Source: an uncultured Bacteroidales bacterium
GTDB lineage: Bacteria; Bacteroidota; Bacteroidia; Bacteroidales; UBA932
Reading direction: 5' to 3'
Assembly: GCA_944326355.1 (NCBI GenBank)
Contig: CALVDO010000001.1
Location: forward strand, 124,001-188,000
Length of the DNA stretch: 64,000 nt
In this document: in pieces, positions 16,274 to 25,055 of the stretch
Numbering within the stretch: position 1 is the stretch's first letter
Layout of the letters: each line of letters opens with the position of its first letter
Program-made: the position numbers and the translations under genes
The notes under the pieces: model-generated
Seen by the model: only the letters and a program-made list of their open reading frames with translations
Databases searched by the model: none
What the model was told of the DNA's origin: nothing

Positions 16274-18643
16274 TCAGATCTCGAAACGGAGAGAGACTGT
16301 CCACCTGAACGGGCGCGAAACCTGAAAAAAGTCGTTCTCCACCGAACGGAAATAAAACAGATCATACTCCGCCCCGTTGATGTTATCTGCCCTGAAGCTC
16401 AAGGTAAACATCTTGAATGCCAAAGACATATCCGCACCTACCTCTGCACGGAACGGCTGCGAGAGCGTGTTCGCCTCATTCCACCATATCTGGCCGAGCC
16501 CGGACACGTCCGCCGTCACCGAGACGCTTCTGAGAATGTCGGAAGGGATGCCGAACCTGTAGCCGGCCTCGGCATAGAGGGTATTGGCCGGAGAATACGG
16601 GATCCTGTTTCCGCTCCAGTCCGCCGTACCGTCATCGTATTCGACGAACCTCGCGTCCGAGAGTCCGTATGACGCGGCAACATGAAGCCCGCGCCAGCTG
16701 CACCCCAGACGGGCCTCCAGGCCTATGCTTCTCGAACGGCCTATGTTTGTCATCATCCTTCCAGTTCCCTGTCCGGGAGGGAAATATGTCATCTGCTGGT
16801 CCCGGCAGTCTATCCAGAAAGCCGAGAAAGAGCCGCTGAGATCCAGCGGGCCGCCACATGACGGCAGGGACAGGTCGAAGTTTCCGCCGACTTCGTAATT
16901 GAAGCTGCGCTCCGGACGGTATGCGGTGCTCATCGCGTCAGGGACGGAAGAACCGCCTGCAGCAGCCTCTCCTGTCTCTCCCTGTCCGGCCCCCGGACGT
17001 CCCGATCCGCCCTGTCCGCCTCCAGGCATCACCTGAGACATGGCGTCTGACATCATCCCGGACATCATCATATTCTGAAGTATGTCTGAGAAGATCTGCG
17101 TATTGAATCCTCCTGCCCTGTAACCCTTCGAGGCGACGGCAAACAGGCGCAGAGAACCGCGTCCTCCGAAATCCGAGGCATCATAAAGCACTGACACCTT
17201 AGGTATCACCTCGAGCCAGCCGTTCCGCACCGTCCCGGCATATTCTGTCGAGAAAGGCCTGTCCTCAAAAAACGGAGAAAGCGAATAATGGACGTCAGCC
17301 CCGCTGTCATAGTCCATCCGACCTCCCTCGTAGTCAAGCCTGAGGCCGGCGGTGAAGAGCCATTTTCCTACAGTGAAATACGACTCATGATAGACCGCCG
17401 CATTCCACGACATCAGGGCGAAGTCGCTGCTTATCACAAAATTGTCCTCTACGAGGTCAAAAGTCATCCCGAACGGGATAGACGGATTCTGAAAGACGCC
17501 GTTGACATTGTCCTCAATCAGAGACGATATGCCGTCGGGAAGAAAAGTGACAGGGGCAGAGAGGTCATTGTGCCTGAAAAACCCGGACACCCCGGTCTGC
17601 CAGTTCCACCACCTGCAGCGGCGCTCTCCCCTTGGCTTCAAAACGAATTCCTGGGTGACCGCGTGCTCCCTCTGCATCTGGTTCAGGGAGAAGACCGGAG
17701 ATGCGGTGAAGTCCTGGTCCAGCTTCATGTCATCCGCAAGAAACTGCCAGCTGGTCACCGAACTCAAGGCCAGTCTCTCCGCCTCATACCTGAAAATCAG
17801 GCCTTCCGTAATGTTGAGACGACGATATGAAGACTCGCCGTCATAGGCTGTCGGCAAAAGGACGCCTTCGGAATAATGCCGGTACGGCCACCCTCCCTGA
17901 GAGAGAGCCGAAGCCGAGAGGACATTCTCGAAATGCAGCCTTGAAGTAAAGTCCTTTTCTATCCTGAGCCGGAACGAGAGCGCGTCAGACGGATCGCAGT
18001 TCTCCCCCGTATATTCATTGACATAAAAGCCGTCGGTATGACGCCAGCTGAGGACCGCCCCTGCGGCAAGTCCTTTCGCGTTCACGCCATAGGCCGAGAC
18101 CCCGGCCGAGACGGTGTTGGCGGAGCCGTATTCCAGTTCGGCCCGGACGCCCTGATACAGAGAAGGGGACAAAGTGCTTACGGACAAGACTCCGCAAAGC
18201 GAATTACGGCCGTACAGAGTGCCCTGCGGCCCTCTGTAGAGATCCAGCCTCCGTATGTCGAGCATGTCGAACTCATAATTGTTCTTGTTGAGGACCGGTA
18301 TCCCGTCCACATACAGGCCCATCACCGGATTGTCCATCCTCGACCCGAACCCGCGGAGATACACCGACGAAGTCATGGCAGACCCGTAGTCGGGAATATG
18401 GAGATTCGGCACCATTCCGGAAAGCTGCTTGGGGCTGGACAGCCCCTTGTCATCGATATCGTTAAGATAAAAGGTAGAGACCGGCGAGGCGAGGCTCGAA
18501 AGCGGCAGGGACTGCTTGAAATCCGTCACTACCGTAACGGCGGAAAGCGTGTCAGACATCTCTATGCCCTCCTCGGAGGCATATGTGAAATCAGGCGCAT
18601 AGGCGAAAGCCGACACGGCCGTCAGCATCATCAGAACATTCAT
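16274..18643 (-). CDS. TonB-dependent outer-membrane receptor with Met-rich loop
   Basis: Outer-membrane beta-barrel importer of 789 aa. A signal peptide is followed by a plug domain (about residues 45-155) with SVYLRGFGSRMDNPVMGLYV and the characteristic RGPQGTLYGRNSLCG segment, then a 22-strand-type barrel ending in the aromatic/hydrophobic C-terminus SLRFEI. There is no carboxypeptidase-like N-terminal domain and no SusD partner, so it is not a SusC glycan importer; it resembles siderophore/metal receptors. An insertion near residues 521-573 is Met-rich, then Gly/Ala/Ser-rich. Substrate unknown. Confidence 0.88.
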   Translation of the reverse strand: MNVLMMLTAVSAFAYAPDFTYASEEGIEMSDTLSAVTVVTDFKQSLPLSSLASPVSTFYLNDIDDKGLSSPKQLSGMVPNLHIPDYGSAMTSSVYLRGFGSRMDNPVMGLYVDGIPVLNKNNYEFDMLDIRRLDLYRGPQGTLYGRNSLCGVLSVSTLSPSLYQGVRAELEYGSANTVSAGVSAYGVNAKGLAAGAVLSWRHTDGFYVNEYTGENCDPSDALSFRLRIEKDFTSRLHFENVLSASALSQGGWPYRHYSEGVLLPTAYDGESSYRRLNITEGLIFRYEAERLALSSVTSWQFLADDMKLDQDFTASPVFSLNQMQREHAVTQEFVLKPRGERRCRWWNWQTGVSGFFRHNDLSAPVTFLPDGISSLIEDNVNGVFQNPSIPFGMTFDLVEDNFVISSDFALMSWNAAVYHESYFTVGKWLFTAGLRLDYEGGRMDYDSGADVHYSLSPFFEDRPFSTEYAGTVRNGWLEVIPKVSVLYDASDFGGRGSLRLFAVASKGYRAGGFNTQIFSDILQNMMMSGMMSDAMSQVMPGGGQGGSGRPGAGQGETGEAAAGGSSVPDAMSTAYRPERSFNYEVGGNFDLSLPSCGGPLDLSGSFSAFWIDCRDQQMTYFPPGQGTGRMMTNIGRSRSIGLEARLGCSWRGLHVAASYGLSDARFVEYDDGTADWSGNRIPYSPANTLYAEAGYRFGIPSDILRSVSVTADVSGLGQIWWNEANTLSQPFRAEVGADMSLAFKMFTLSFRADNINGAEYDLFYFRSVENDFFQVSRPFRWTVSLRFEI

Positions 18644-18701
18644 TTTGGCGTTTTTCTGCTAACCGTTAAAGCTCCGGAACTTTTCCGGATGAAAAGCCGT
18701 G

Positions 18702-18709
18702 CAAAGATA
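18702..18709 (-). promoter_or_regulatory. -7 element of the TonB receptor promoter
   Basis: TATCTTTG on the minus strand, about 60 bp before the start codon. The -33 region does not match TTTG. It is divergent from the rubredoxin promoter. Confidence 0.5.
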
Positions 18710-18748
18710 GCAAATTCCGCACTTCCCGCACCAGTCCGGCCGAACAAT

Positions 18749-18779
18749 TAGGAAAAGAAGGAAATTTGTCCTACTTTTG
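18749..18779 (+). promoter_or_regulatory. Promoter of the rubredoxin gene
   Basis: -7 element TACTTTTG at 18772-18779 with TAGG instead of TTTG 19 bp upstream. The start site would lie about 15 bp before the rubredoxin ATG. The same TTAGGAA at the same spacing is found before the OMP gene at 34463. Confidence 0.5.
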
Positions 18780-18801
18780 GGCAAACAAATCTCACAGGGA
18801 A

Positions 18802-18963
18802 ATGAAAAAATATGTATGTGTGGTCTGCGGATATGTGTATGATCCGGCAGCCGGTGACGAAGACAGCGGAATCGCTCCTGGAACAGCTTTCGAGGATCTG
18901 CCCGAAGATTGGGTCTGCCCGCTCTGCGGAGTCGGGAAAGAGGACTTCAAGCCGGAAGAGTAG
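18802..18963 (+). CDS. Rubredoxin
   Basis: Small cytoplasmic one-iron electron carrier, 53 aa. The four iron ligands are in two CxxC knuckles, Cys6/Cys9 (CVVCG) and Cys39/Cys42 (CPLCG), with the conserved YVYDP and LPEDWVCP. The ATG at 18802 was chosen because it gives the standard MKKYVC start behind AGGGA; an upstream in-frame ATG would lie before the likely transcription start. In anaerobes it typically feeds electrons to peroxide- or superoxide-reducing enzymes; no partner lies next to it. Confidence 0.97.
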   Translation: MKKYVCVVCGYVYDPAAGDEDSGIAPGTAFEDLPEDWVCPLCGVGKEDFKPEE

Positions 18964-18982
18964 GAGAGACGCTCCATCGCAC

Positions 18983-19030
18983 GGAAAGGGCGGCGCCAGG
19001 GAAAAGACCTGCGCGCCGCCTTGCCTTTCC
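18983..19030. terminator. GC-rich hairpin between rubredoxin and recO
   Basis: A long interrupted stem (GGAAAGGGCGGCGC pairs with a GCGCCGCC...CTTTCC arm) between two convergent genes. No T-tract follows on either strand, so it may be a bidirectional but weak terminator. Confidence 0.45.
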
Positions 19031-19050
19031 GGACGTCACCGCCAGAGGTA

Positions 19051-19770
19051 TTATCCGCACACGCTCCCTCCGCCGTCCGAGGCGGCGCCAGCCGGGGCGG
19101 AGCCGCCGGAGACGTCCTGACAGAAGAGCTCCCGGAGGACCTTCAGGGATTTGACGTTGACCGAAGACTCGCTGTGATACTCGATGTAGCGCAGAATGGA
19201 CTCCGCCAGCTCATTGCGTACAGCTCCCGACAGGGGGATGGTCATTGACTCGCCGAAAGGAGAGACGAGGAAACGCTCCAGAATGTCCATGTGCCCTGCC
19301 GCGAAGGGAGCCAGCCCCTCCCTGTCCGGAGAAAAGCCCAGAACAACGGAGAGCTCGAGAAGAAAACGTATGTGGAAATTGCTGTAGTCCGTCTCAATCG
19401 CATCCAGCAGGAACATGCTCTTCTCGCACCACTCGAAGAGCCCCGGCTCCATCGCCCCGTCCTTAATGACACGATACAGGACTTCGCTCAGGAAGAGCGT
19501 GATCGAATTTTTGCCGATGCTGTTTCTGATGCCTACGAGTGGATGCGCAGACGAAAGGTTACGCGCAGTATAGAGCTTCGCCCTCGGAGATTCGATTATG
19601 TCGGCCTCTATGATGTTCATGGGCAGGAAAAGCGACATGGCCGCCTTCCTGCCCACGTTTTTGACCAGAAAGCTGCGCCGCCCGTATTCCCGGCTGAGAG
19701 TGTGGATTACCAGCGAGCTCTCTCCGAATTTCGTGGTGTGCAGCACTATGAGTTCGGACGCCGTCTTCAA
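19051..19770 (-). CDS. recO: DNA repair protein RecO
   Basis: Helps RecR load RecA onto SSB-coated DNA during recombination repair. The N-terminal OB-fold start (SELIVLHTTKFGESSLVIHT, then YGRRSFLVKN) is typical of Bacteroidetes RecO, followed by the helical C-terminal domain. 239 aa is a normal length. The C-terminal Gly/Ala/Ser-rich tail is poorly conserved. The start overlaps the stop of rdgB by 4 bp, so the two are read as one unit. Confidence 0.88.
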   Translation of the reverse strand: MKTASELIVLHTTKFGESSLVIHTLSREYGRRSFLVKNVGRKAAMSLFLPMNIIEADIIESPRAKLYTARNLSSAHPLVGIRNSIGKNSITLFLSEVLYRVIKDGAMEPGLFEWCEKSMFLLDAIETDYSNFHIRFLLELSVVLGFSPDREGLAPFAAGHMDILERFLVSPFGESMTIPLSGAVRNELAESILRYIEYHSESSVNVKSLKVLRELFCQDVSGGSAPAGAASDGGGSVCG

Positions 19771-20408
19771 CGCGCCTCCGTCTCTTTGAGAAACTCAGCC
19801 ATCGCCCTGAGGGCCTTTCCCCTGTGGGATATGGCATTCTTCTGTTCCTCGGTGATCTCGGCGAGAGTCTTGCCGGGATATTCGTCAGGGATGAAGACCG
19901 GATCGTAGCCGAATCCGCCCGAGCCTGACCTTGACCTTGCTATCGTCCCCTCGAGGACGCCCTCGAAGATATGCCTCTCGCCACCGATGATGAGGGTGAC
20001 GACGCTGACGAATCTTGCCCTGCGGGACACCTTCTTCATCCTGACGCCAAGAGCCGACGCCATAGAAGCCTCCGCCTCACGCACAGACAGCTCGTGGAGG
20101 AGTTTGTCGATGTTGCGGCTGAAGTCCTTGCCGTCTCCGGCGTATCTCGCGGTGTAGACGCCCGGAGCTCCGCCGAGAGCGTCGACCTCAAGCCCGGTGT
20201 CATCCGCGAAACATGTGAGACCGCATCTGTTCCACACATGTTCCGCCTTGAGTATCGAATTGGCCTTGAGCGTCTTCCCGGTCTCCGGGATATCTTCGCC
20301 GATGCCTGCCTGTGCGAGGGTAACGAGCTCAAATCCCTCGCCTAAGATCTCTGATGCCTCACGCAGTTTTCCGCCGTTGCCCGTTGCAAACACAATCTTC
20401 ATTTTCAA
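19767..20408 (-). CDS. rdgB: XTP/dITP diphosphatase (Ham1/RdgB family)
   Basis: House-cleaning pyrophosphatase that hydrolyses XTP and dITP to prevent their incorporation into nucleic acid. The nucleotide-binding start FATGNGGKLREA, the central CFADDTGLEVDALGGAPGV segment and GFGYDPVF plus AISHRGKAL near the end are all intact. Length (213 aa) is normal with an additional ~10-residue insertion near residue 110. It is upstream of recO, which it overlaps by 4 bp. Confidence 0.95.
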   Translation of the reverse strand: MKMKIVFATGNGGKLREASEILGEGFELVTLAQAGIGEDIPETGKTLKANSILKAEHVWNRCGLTCFADDTGLEVDALGGAPGVYTARYAGDGKDFSRNIDKLLHELSVREAEASMASALGVRMKKVSRRARFVSVVTLIIGGERHIFEGVLEGTIARSRSGSGGFGYDPVFIPDEYPGKTLAEITEEQKNAISHRGKALRAMAEFLKETEAR

Positions 20409-20439
20409 CTGCTTTATATTATTACTTCTGAAATCGGTG

Positions 20440-20447
20440 CAAAGGTA
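20440..20447 (-). promoter_or_regulatory. -7 element before rdgB
   Basis: TACCTTTG on the minus strand, 32 bp before the start codon; matches TAnnTTTG. No TTTG at -33. Confidence 0.45.
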
Positions 20448-20533
20448 TTAAATCTGCGAGAAAATCAGTATTTTTTATTAATTTTGTGGCTTGCATTTTT
20501 GTGTACTGCATTTTTTGAACACATCTGACGGAA

Positions 20534-22156
20534 ATGAAAGGAATCAGACTCATGCTGACGGCGATTGTCGCCGTGATCACGGTGACGTCCGTGTCGGCCC
20601 AGTCCAGAAGCTTCAGGCTCGGGCAGTGGGTGGAGATCGGGAATTCGGTGCTGAAGGAGCTCAACCGCTCATACGTGGACTCACTTCCTCTGGACAGGAT
20701 GGTCAGGAACGGGATAGATGCGATGCTCTCCACTCTTGACCCCTATACCATATATATACCCGAGGAGGAGAACGAGGATCTGGAGATGATGCTCTCGAAG
20801 ACCTATGGAGGCATCGGCGCCATCATATACAAGCAGGTCGACAGCAACGTGGTGATAAACGAGCCCTACTCAGGCTCTCCGGCCTACAGGAGCGGACTTG
20901 TCTGCGGCGATGAGATCATAAGCATCGACGGAACGCCGACGAAGGGACTCACGGCGGCCGAGAGCAGCGACAGGATGAAGGGGAAGCCCGGCACTACGGT
21001 CAATTTCAAGGTGAAGAAGGTGCGCGGAGGCGACACTGTGGACGTGGCCATCGTCCGGGAGAGGATTCACATCCCCGACGTGGAATATGTAGGGATGCTC
21101 GACGACACCACGGGCTACATCAGACAGACCGGATTCACGGAGAACGTGTCCTCCGAAGTGCGCAACGGCTATTTCAGGCTCAAGGAGCAGGGCATGACGA
21201 AGCTCATCCTCGACCTCAGGGGCAACGGAGGCGGACTGATGAACGAGGCCATCGAGATAGTGTCCCTCTTCGTTCCGAAAGGCTCTCTCGTGGTGACGTC
21301 CAGAGGCAACACGCCTGAGTCCGTAAAGGAATACAGAACCGCATCCGAGCCCGTCGACACGGAGATTCCTCTCGTGGTGCTGGTGGACTCCGGCTCGGCT
21401 TCGTCGTCTGAAATCGTCTCCGGAGCCATTCAGGATCTCGACAGAGGCACTATAATGGGCCAGCGCACCTACGGCAAGGGACTCGTGCAGTCCATCCGCC
21501 CGATCACCTACAACGGGCAGCTGAAGGTGACGACCGCAAAATACTACACTCCGAGCGGAAGATGCGTACAGGCCATCGACTACAGCCACCGCAATGAGGA
21601 CGGAAGCGTGGGACACATCCCCGACTCACTCACCCATGAGTTCAAGACCTCTCGCGGACGCATCGTGCGCGACGGCGGCGGCATCACTCCCGACGTAATG
21701 ATAGACTCCCCGTCATACAGCCGTCTCGTCTACTCCCTCGTGCTCTCCGGAGTGATCGACAACTTCGTGCTGAAGTATGTCCGCGAGCATGACGGCATCC
21801 CTGCTGCGGATGAGTTCCACCTGTCCGACAAGGACTTCGAGGATTTCATCAGCTTCGCGAAGACTCAGGAGTTCGACTACAGGAGCAGCGCGAAGACTCT
21901 CTTCGACCAGATGAAGAAGGAAATCGAGAAGGACGGGCTCACAGAGGCCATGAAGGCTGAGCTCGAGGCCCTCGAAAAGGCTCTCGACATGGACAAGGAG
22001 AAAATGATAAGGCTCAAGAAGGATGAGATCGTGCCTTTCCTCGAGGAAGAGCTTGCGGTACGCTACTGGTATCAGGAGGCAGGAGTGAAGATTTCCCTCA
22101 GATACGACAGGCAGCTGAAGGAGGCCATGAAGGCCCCTCTCGTCTCTTTTGAATAG
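20534..22156 (+). CDS. S41 family C-terminal processing peptidase (CtpA/Prc-like)
   Basis: Exported serine protease. A signal peptide ends at about residue 22 (SVSAQ). A PDZ domain (about residues 85-165, with the GSPAYRSGLVCGDEI segment) is followed by the S41 catalytic domain. The nucleophile lies in DSGSASSSEIVSG near residue 288 and the general-base Lys in TYGKGLVQS near residue 314, the usual spacing for a Ser/Lys dyad. A C-terminal helical tail rich in Lys and Glu follows. It likely trims periplasmic or outer-membrane proteins. No partner gene is adjacent. Confidence 0.93.
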   Translation: MKGIRLMLTAIVAVITVTSVSAQSRSFRLGQWVEIGNSVLKELNRSYVDSLPLDRMVRNGIDAMLSTLDPYTIYIPEEENEDLEMMLSKTYGGIGAIIYKQVDSNVVINEPYSGSPAYRSGLVCGDEIISIDGTPTKGLTAAESSDRMKGKPGTTVNFKVKKVRGGDTVDVAIVRERIHIPDVEYVGMLDDTTGYIRQTGFTENVSSEVRNGYFRLKEQGMTKLILDLRGNGGGLMNEAIEIVSLFVPKGSLVVTSRGNTPESVKEYRTASEPVDTEIPLVVLVDSGSASSSEIVSGAIQDLDRGTIMGQRTYGKGLVQSIRPITYNGQLKVTTAKYYTPSGRCVQAIDYSHRNEDGSVGHIPDSLTHEFKTSRGRIVRDGGGITPDVMIDSPSYSRLVYSLVLSGVIDNFVLKYVREHDGIPAADEFHLSDKDFEDFISFAKTQEFDYRSSAKTLFDQMKKEIEKDGLTEAMKAELEALEKALDMDKEKMIRLKKDEIVPFLEEELAVRYWYQEAGVKISLRYDRQLKEAMKAPLVSFE

Positions 22157-22197
22157 GCTGCGCGGGTGTCCCCGACTCTCCCCAATCAGGAACACTT

Positions 22198-23538
22198 ATG
22201 CAGAAGATAAGAGACATCCTCAGAATAGGCGTCCCGATAATGCTGGGACAGGCCTGCGTGATAATACTGAGTTTCGCCGACAACATAATGATAGGCTGGT
22301 ACGGGGTTGACGACCTCGCCGCCTCGTCGTTTGTCAACGGCATCATCAACCTGTTCATATTCACTGAGCTCGGCTTCACCTGCGGCATGACTCCCATAGT
22401 GGGCGCCATGTTCGGCAGGGGCGACTCCGCCGGCATCGGGGCCACGCTCAGAAACAGCATGGCTGTCAACGGCATCATCGGCGTTGCAGGTCTCGTTCTG
22501 CTGGCCGTGATCTATGCCTTCCTCGACCGATTCGGCCAGGAGCCGCACCTGCTTCCGCTGATAAGGCCGTATTTCGCCGTGGTCGGCATCTCGACAGTCT
22601 TCGCATTGGGATTCAACACTCTGAAGCAGTTTACGGACGGCATCTGCCGCCCGGTGGTGTCGATGTCCATCCTGATGGGAGGCAACCTGCTCAACATCCT
22701 GGGCAACTGGATGCTGATCTACGGCAAGATGGGACTTCCGGAGCTCGGGCTGCTCGGAGCGGGACTGAGCACACTCTTCTCCAGAGTCGTGATGCTCGCA
22801 GTCTTCGTCATCTACCTGATGAACGCGAGGCAGTTCCGCGAATACCGCGCCGGATTCCTCTCCTCCTCCGTAAACGGTGCCGGGATGCGGAGACTCTTCG
22901 GCATGGGCTACCCGCTCGCCCTTCAGACCGGCATGGAGACGTCCACTTTCTCTGTTAGCGCGATCATGGCGGGATGGCTCGGGGCCACGGCTCTTGCCGC
23001 CCATCAGGTCACGCTGACCATATCGCAGATATGCTTCATGCTGATGACAGGGCTCGCCACCGCAGTGTCCGTCCTCGTCAGCGGCTCTTACGGGAAAGGG
23101 GACATGAAGTCCGTGAAGGAATACGCCACGAAAGGCTATCTGATGACGCTGTCCGTGTCAGTGTTCTTCTGCGTGATGATCTACATCTTCAGGAATCCGA
23201 TAATAGGGATGTTCACCGATTCGGCCGAGGTAAAGGCTCTGGCCCTGTCCCTGCTGCTCGTCCTCTTCACCTACCAGTTCGGCGACGGGCTCCAGCTCTG
23301 CTACTGCAACGCCCTCCGCGGCATCCAGGACGTCAAGCCGATCATGGTCATGGCCTTCATAAGCTACTACCTCACCGCCATCCCGGCCGCATATCTTCTC
23401 GGATTCAAGGCGGGGATGGGAATCTCCGGCATCTGGCTGGGCTTCCCGATAGGGCTGACGACGGCGGGAATATTCTATTTCCTGAGATTCCGGAGCAAGG
23501 TGCGCAGACTCTCCGTCACACGGGACGGTATCTCTTGA
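22198..23538 (+). CDS. MATE family efflux transporter (second copy)
   Basis: Twelve-helix exporter of the MatE family, 446 aa, distinct in sequence from the one at 10803. Visible features are the N-terminal ILRIGVPIMLGQACVIILSF segment and the NIMIGWYGVDDLAASSFVNG segment. The mid-protein YPLALQTGMETSTFSVSAIM begins the second MatE repeat. It follows the S41 protease by about 40 bp. Its last 23 bp overlap the 3' end of the convergent metallopeptidase gene. Confidence 0.9.
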   Translation: MQKIRDILRIGVPIMLGQACVIILSFADNIMIGWYGVDDLAASSFVNGIINLFIFTELGFTCGMTPIVGAMFGRGDSAGIGATLRNSMAVNGIIGVAGLVLLAVIYAFLDRFGQEPHLLPLIRPYFAVVGISTVFALGFNTLKQFTDGICRPVVSMSILMGGNLLNILGNWMLIYGKMGLPELGLLGAGLSTLFSRVVMLAVFVIYLMNARQFREYRAGFLSSSVNGAGMRRLFGMGYPLALQTGMETSTFSVSAIMAGWLGATALAAHQVTLTISQICFMLMTGLATAVSVLVSGSYGKGDMKSVKEYATKGYLMTLSVSVFFCVMIYIFRNPIIGMFTDSAEVKALALSLLLVLFTYQFGDGLQLCYCNALRGIQDVKPIMVMAFISYYLTAIPAAYLLGFKAGMGISGIWLGFPIGLTTAGIFYFLRFRSKVRRLSVTRDGIS

Positions 23539-24451
23539 TCTCCCTTTCGAGCACATGGCTGAACGGCCTCGCCGAACGGCTGGCTCTCACCGACTTCAGG
23601 AGTTCTCCGACCGCAGGGTCGCCGAGGGCCGAGAGGCGGGCAAGGTTGTCTGCGCAGAGGCGCTCCAGCAGGTCGTGAAACCGGGGCCCGTGGTCGTGAT
23701 GCCGCAGATGCGACAGCTCGTGAAGCAGGACATAGTCGCACAGAGGCTCGGGCAGACGGACGAGATTGAGATTGAGACTCAGATTCCCTCTGGAAGAGCA
23801 GCTGCCCCAGTTGGAGACATTGTGCCTCACGGTCACTTTCCCATACCTGAACCCGTATCTTTCCGCGAGAAAGGCGAGCCGTGCCGGGAGCAGCGACGCC
23901 GCCTCGGCCCTGAGTATGCGCACGAGGGCGTCCAGCAGCTGCGCCTGACCGGCGGCTGCGGCAGCCGCATGCCCGGACACAGCCGACCGGTCCGCTCCCG
24001 TCCCCTGCCCGGAAGTCAGCGACAGAGGATAATGGACTTCCTTCCTTACGAGCGGCCTTTCGAGGCTGAGGTAGAGACGCCCGGTGAGCTTCACGTCCTC
24101 CGCGACGGACTTCCGCACGGTGATCCGCCCTGCCTCCCCGTCGCCTATGAACACTATCTCCGAAAGCAGGGTCCTCACGACAGAGCCGTCGCCAAGCGTC
24201 TGGACCGCCCTGCCGCCTTCCTCGGCCTGCTCCAGTCTCTCGCGCTGCCGCCTCATGGTGTCATGCACCCATTTCTTCTTGAGCATCAGAAATCTGAGCC
24301 CTTCCTCAACCGGCAGACGCGACGGCATTGTGACGGTCACCCCCTTAAGAGGATGCACCCTTATGCTGACCCGTCTGGCGACGGCGCTTTTCCGGAAAGA
24401 GACCTGCCCTATGTCCGGAATCTCCAGCCTCGTTTCACTGTCGCTTCTCAT
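23516..24451 (-). CDS. YgjP-like (DUF45) zinc metallopeptidase
   Basis: Predicted soluble metalloprotease of the M48-related YgjP/SprT-like group. The zinc motif HELSHLRHHDHG gives the HExxH ligands plus the third His, followed by FHDLLE. The N-terminal half has the family's RRVSIRVHPLKGVTVTMP strand region and a Lys/Arg-rich helix. Biological substrate is not established. At 311 aa it is longer than the ~170-240 aa typical of YgjP, owing to an inserted Gly/Ala-rich stretch near residues 160-190. The 3' end overlaps the convergent MATE gene. Confidence 0.88.
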   Translation of the reverse strand: MRSDSETRLEIPDIGQVSFRKSAVARRVSIRVHPLKGVTVTMPSRLPVEEGLRFLMLKKKWVHDTMRRQRERLEQAEEGGRAVQTLGDGSVVRTLLSEIVFIGDGEAGRITVRKSVAEDVKLTGRLYLSLERPLVRKEVHYPLSLTSGQGTGADRSAVSGHAAAAAAGQAQLLDALVRILRAEAASLLPARLAFLAERYGFRYGKVTVRHNVSNWGSCSSRGNLSLNLNLVRLPEPLCDYVLLHELSHLRHHDHGPRFHDLLERLCADNLARLSALGDPAVGELLKSVRASRSARPFSHVLEREIKRYRPV

Positions 24452-24491
24452 GAAATCATTGTCTGATGATAAATATTTTTAACGGCAAGAA

Positions 24492-24522
24492 CTTGTTTAA
24501 TCGGATTTTATATATAACTTTG
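24492..24522 (+). promoter_or_regulatory. Promoter of rpsO
   Basis: CTTG, 19 bp, TAACTTTG: a near-perfect Bacteroidetes promoter. Transcription from about 24529 would give a leader of about 60 nt, long enough for the S15 autoregulatory site known in other bacteria, though no specific structure was identified. Confidence 0.75.
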
Positions 24523-24591
24523 CGCCGCTTTATTTCCCGATGTGGGCAAATATGCGACATTTTTTCATCAAATCATTAATCTTTTTGCAGA

Positions 24592-24867
24592 ATGGCTGAA
24601 TATCTACAGGCTGAAAAGAAGCAGGAGATTTTCGCGAAGTACGGAAAGTCCAATACCGACACCGGCTCCCCTGAGAGTCAGGTAGCCTTATTCTCCTACC
24701 GTATCGCTCATCTTACCGAGCACCTCAAGAGCAACAAGAAGGACCATGTCACAAGACTGTCCCTGCTCAAGCTGGTCGGCAAGAGACGCCGTCTTCTTGA
24801 CTATCTCAAGGAGAAGGACATCGAGAGATACAGAACGATCGTGAAGGAGCTCGGACTCCGCCGATAG
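24592..24867 (+). CDS. rpsO: 30S ribosomal protein S15
   Basis: Primary 16S rRNA-binding protein of the small-subunit platform. The whole S15 signature is readable, including [28 protein letters not shown] and [10 protein letters not shown]. 91 aa, almost the standard 89. It has its own promoter and terminator, then pnp follows, the common rpsO-pnp order. Confidence 0.98.
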   Translation: MAEYLQAEKKQEIFAKYGKSNTDTGSPESQVALFSYRIAHLTEHLKSNKKDHVTRLSLLKLVGKRRRLLDYLKEKDIERYRTIVKELGLRR

Positions 24868-24887
24868 ACGATACTTTGCGCAAATTG

Positions 24888-24921
24888 AAAGGGGGACTCC
24901 TGCATGGAACGTCCCCTTTTT
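24888..24921 (+). terminator. Intrinsic terminator of rpsO
   Basis: AAAGGGGGAC pairs with GTCCCCTTT (one bulged G) and is followed by five T residues. Confidence 0.85.
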
Positions 24922-25055
24922 CATGAAAGAATAGTCTGTTCCCGCTTACAAACGACCTGCGGCAGGAACCGGAACGTCAACATATATGAAAGAAGTACGA
25001 GGAAACAGTATTATTAATCCACTCCCATAGGGGGAGGCAGGTCGAAAGAAATTTC

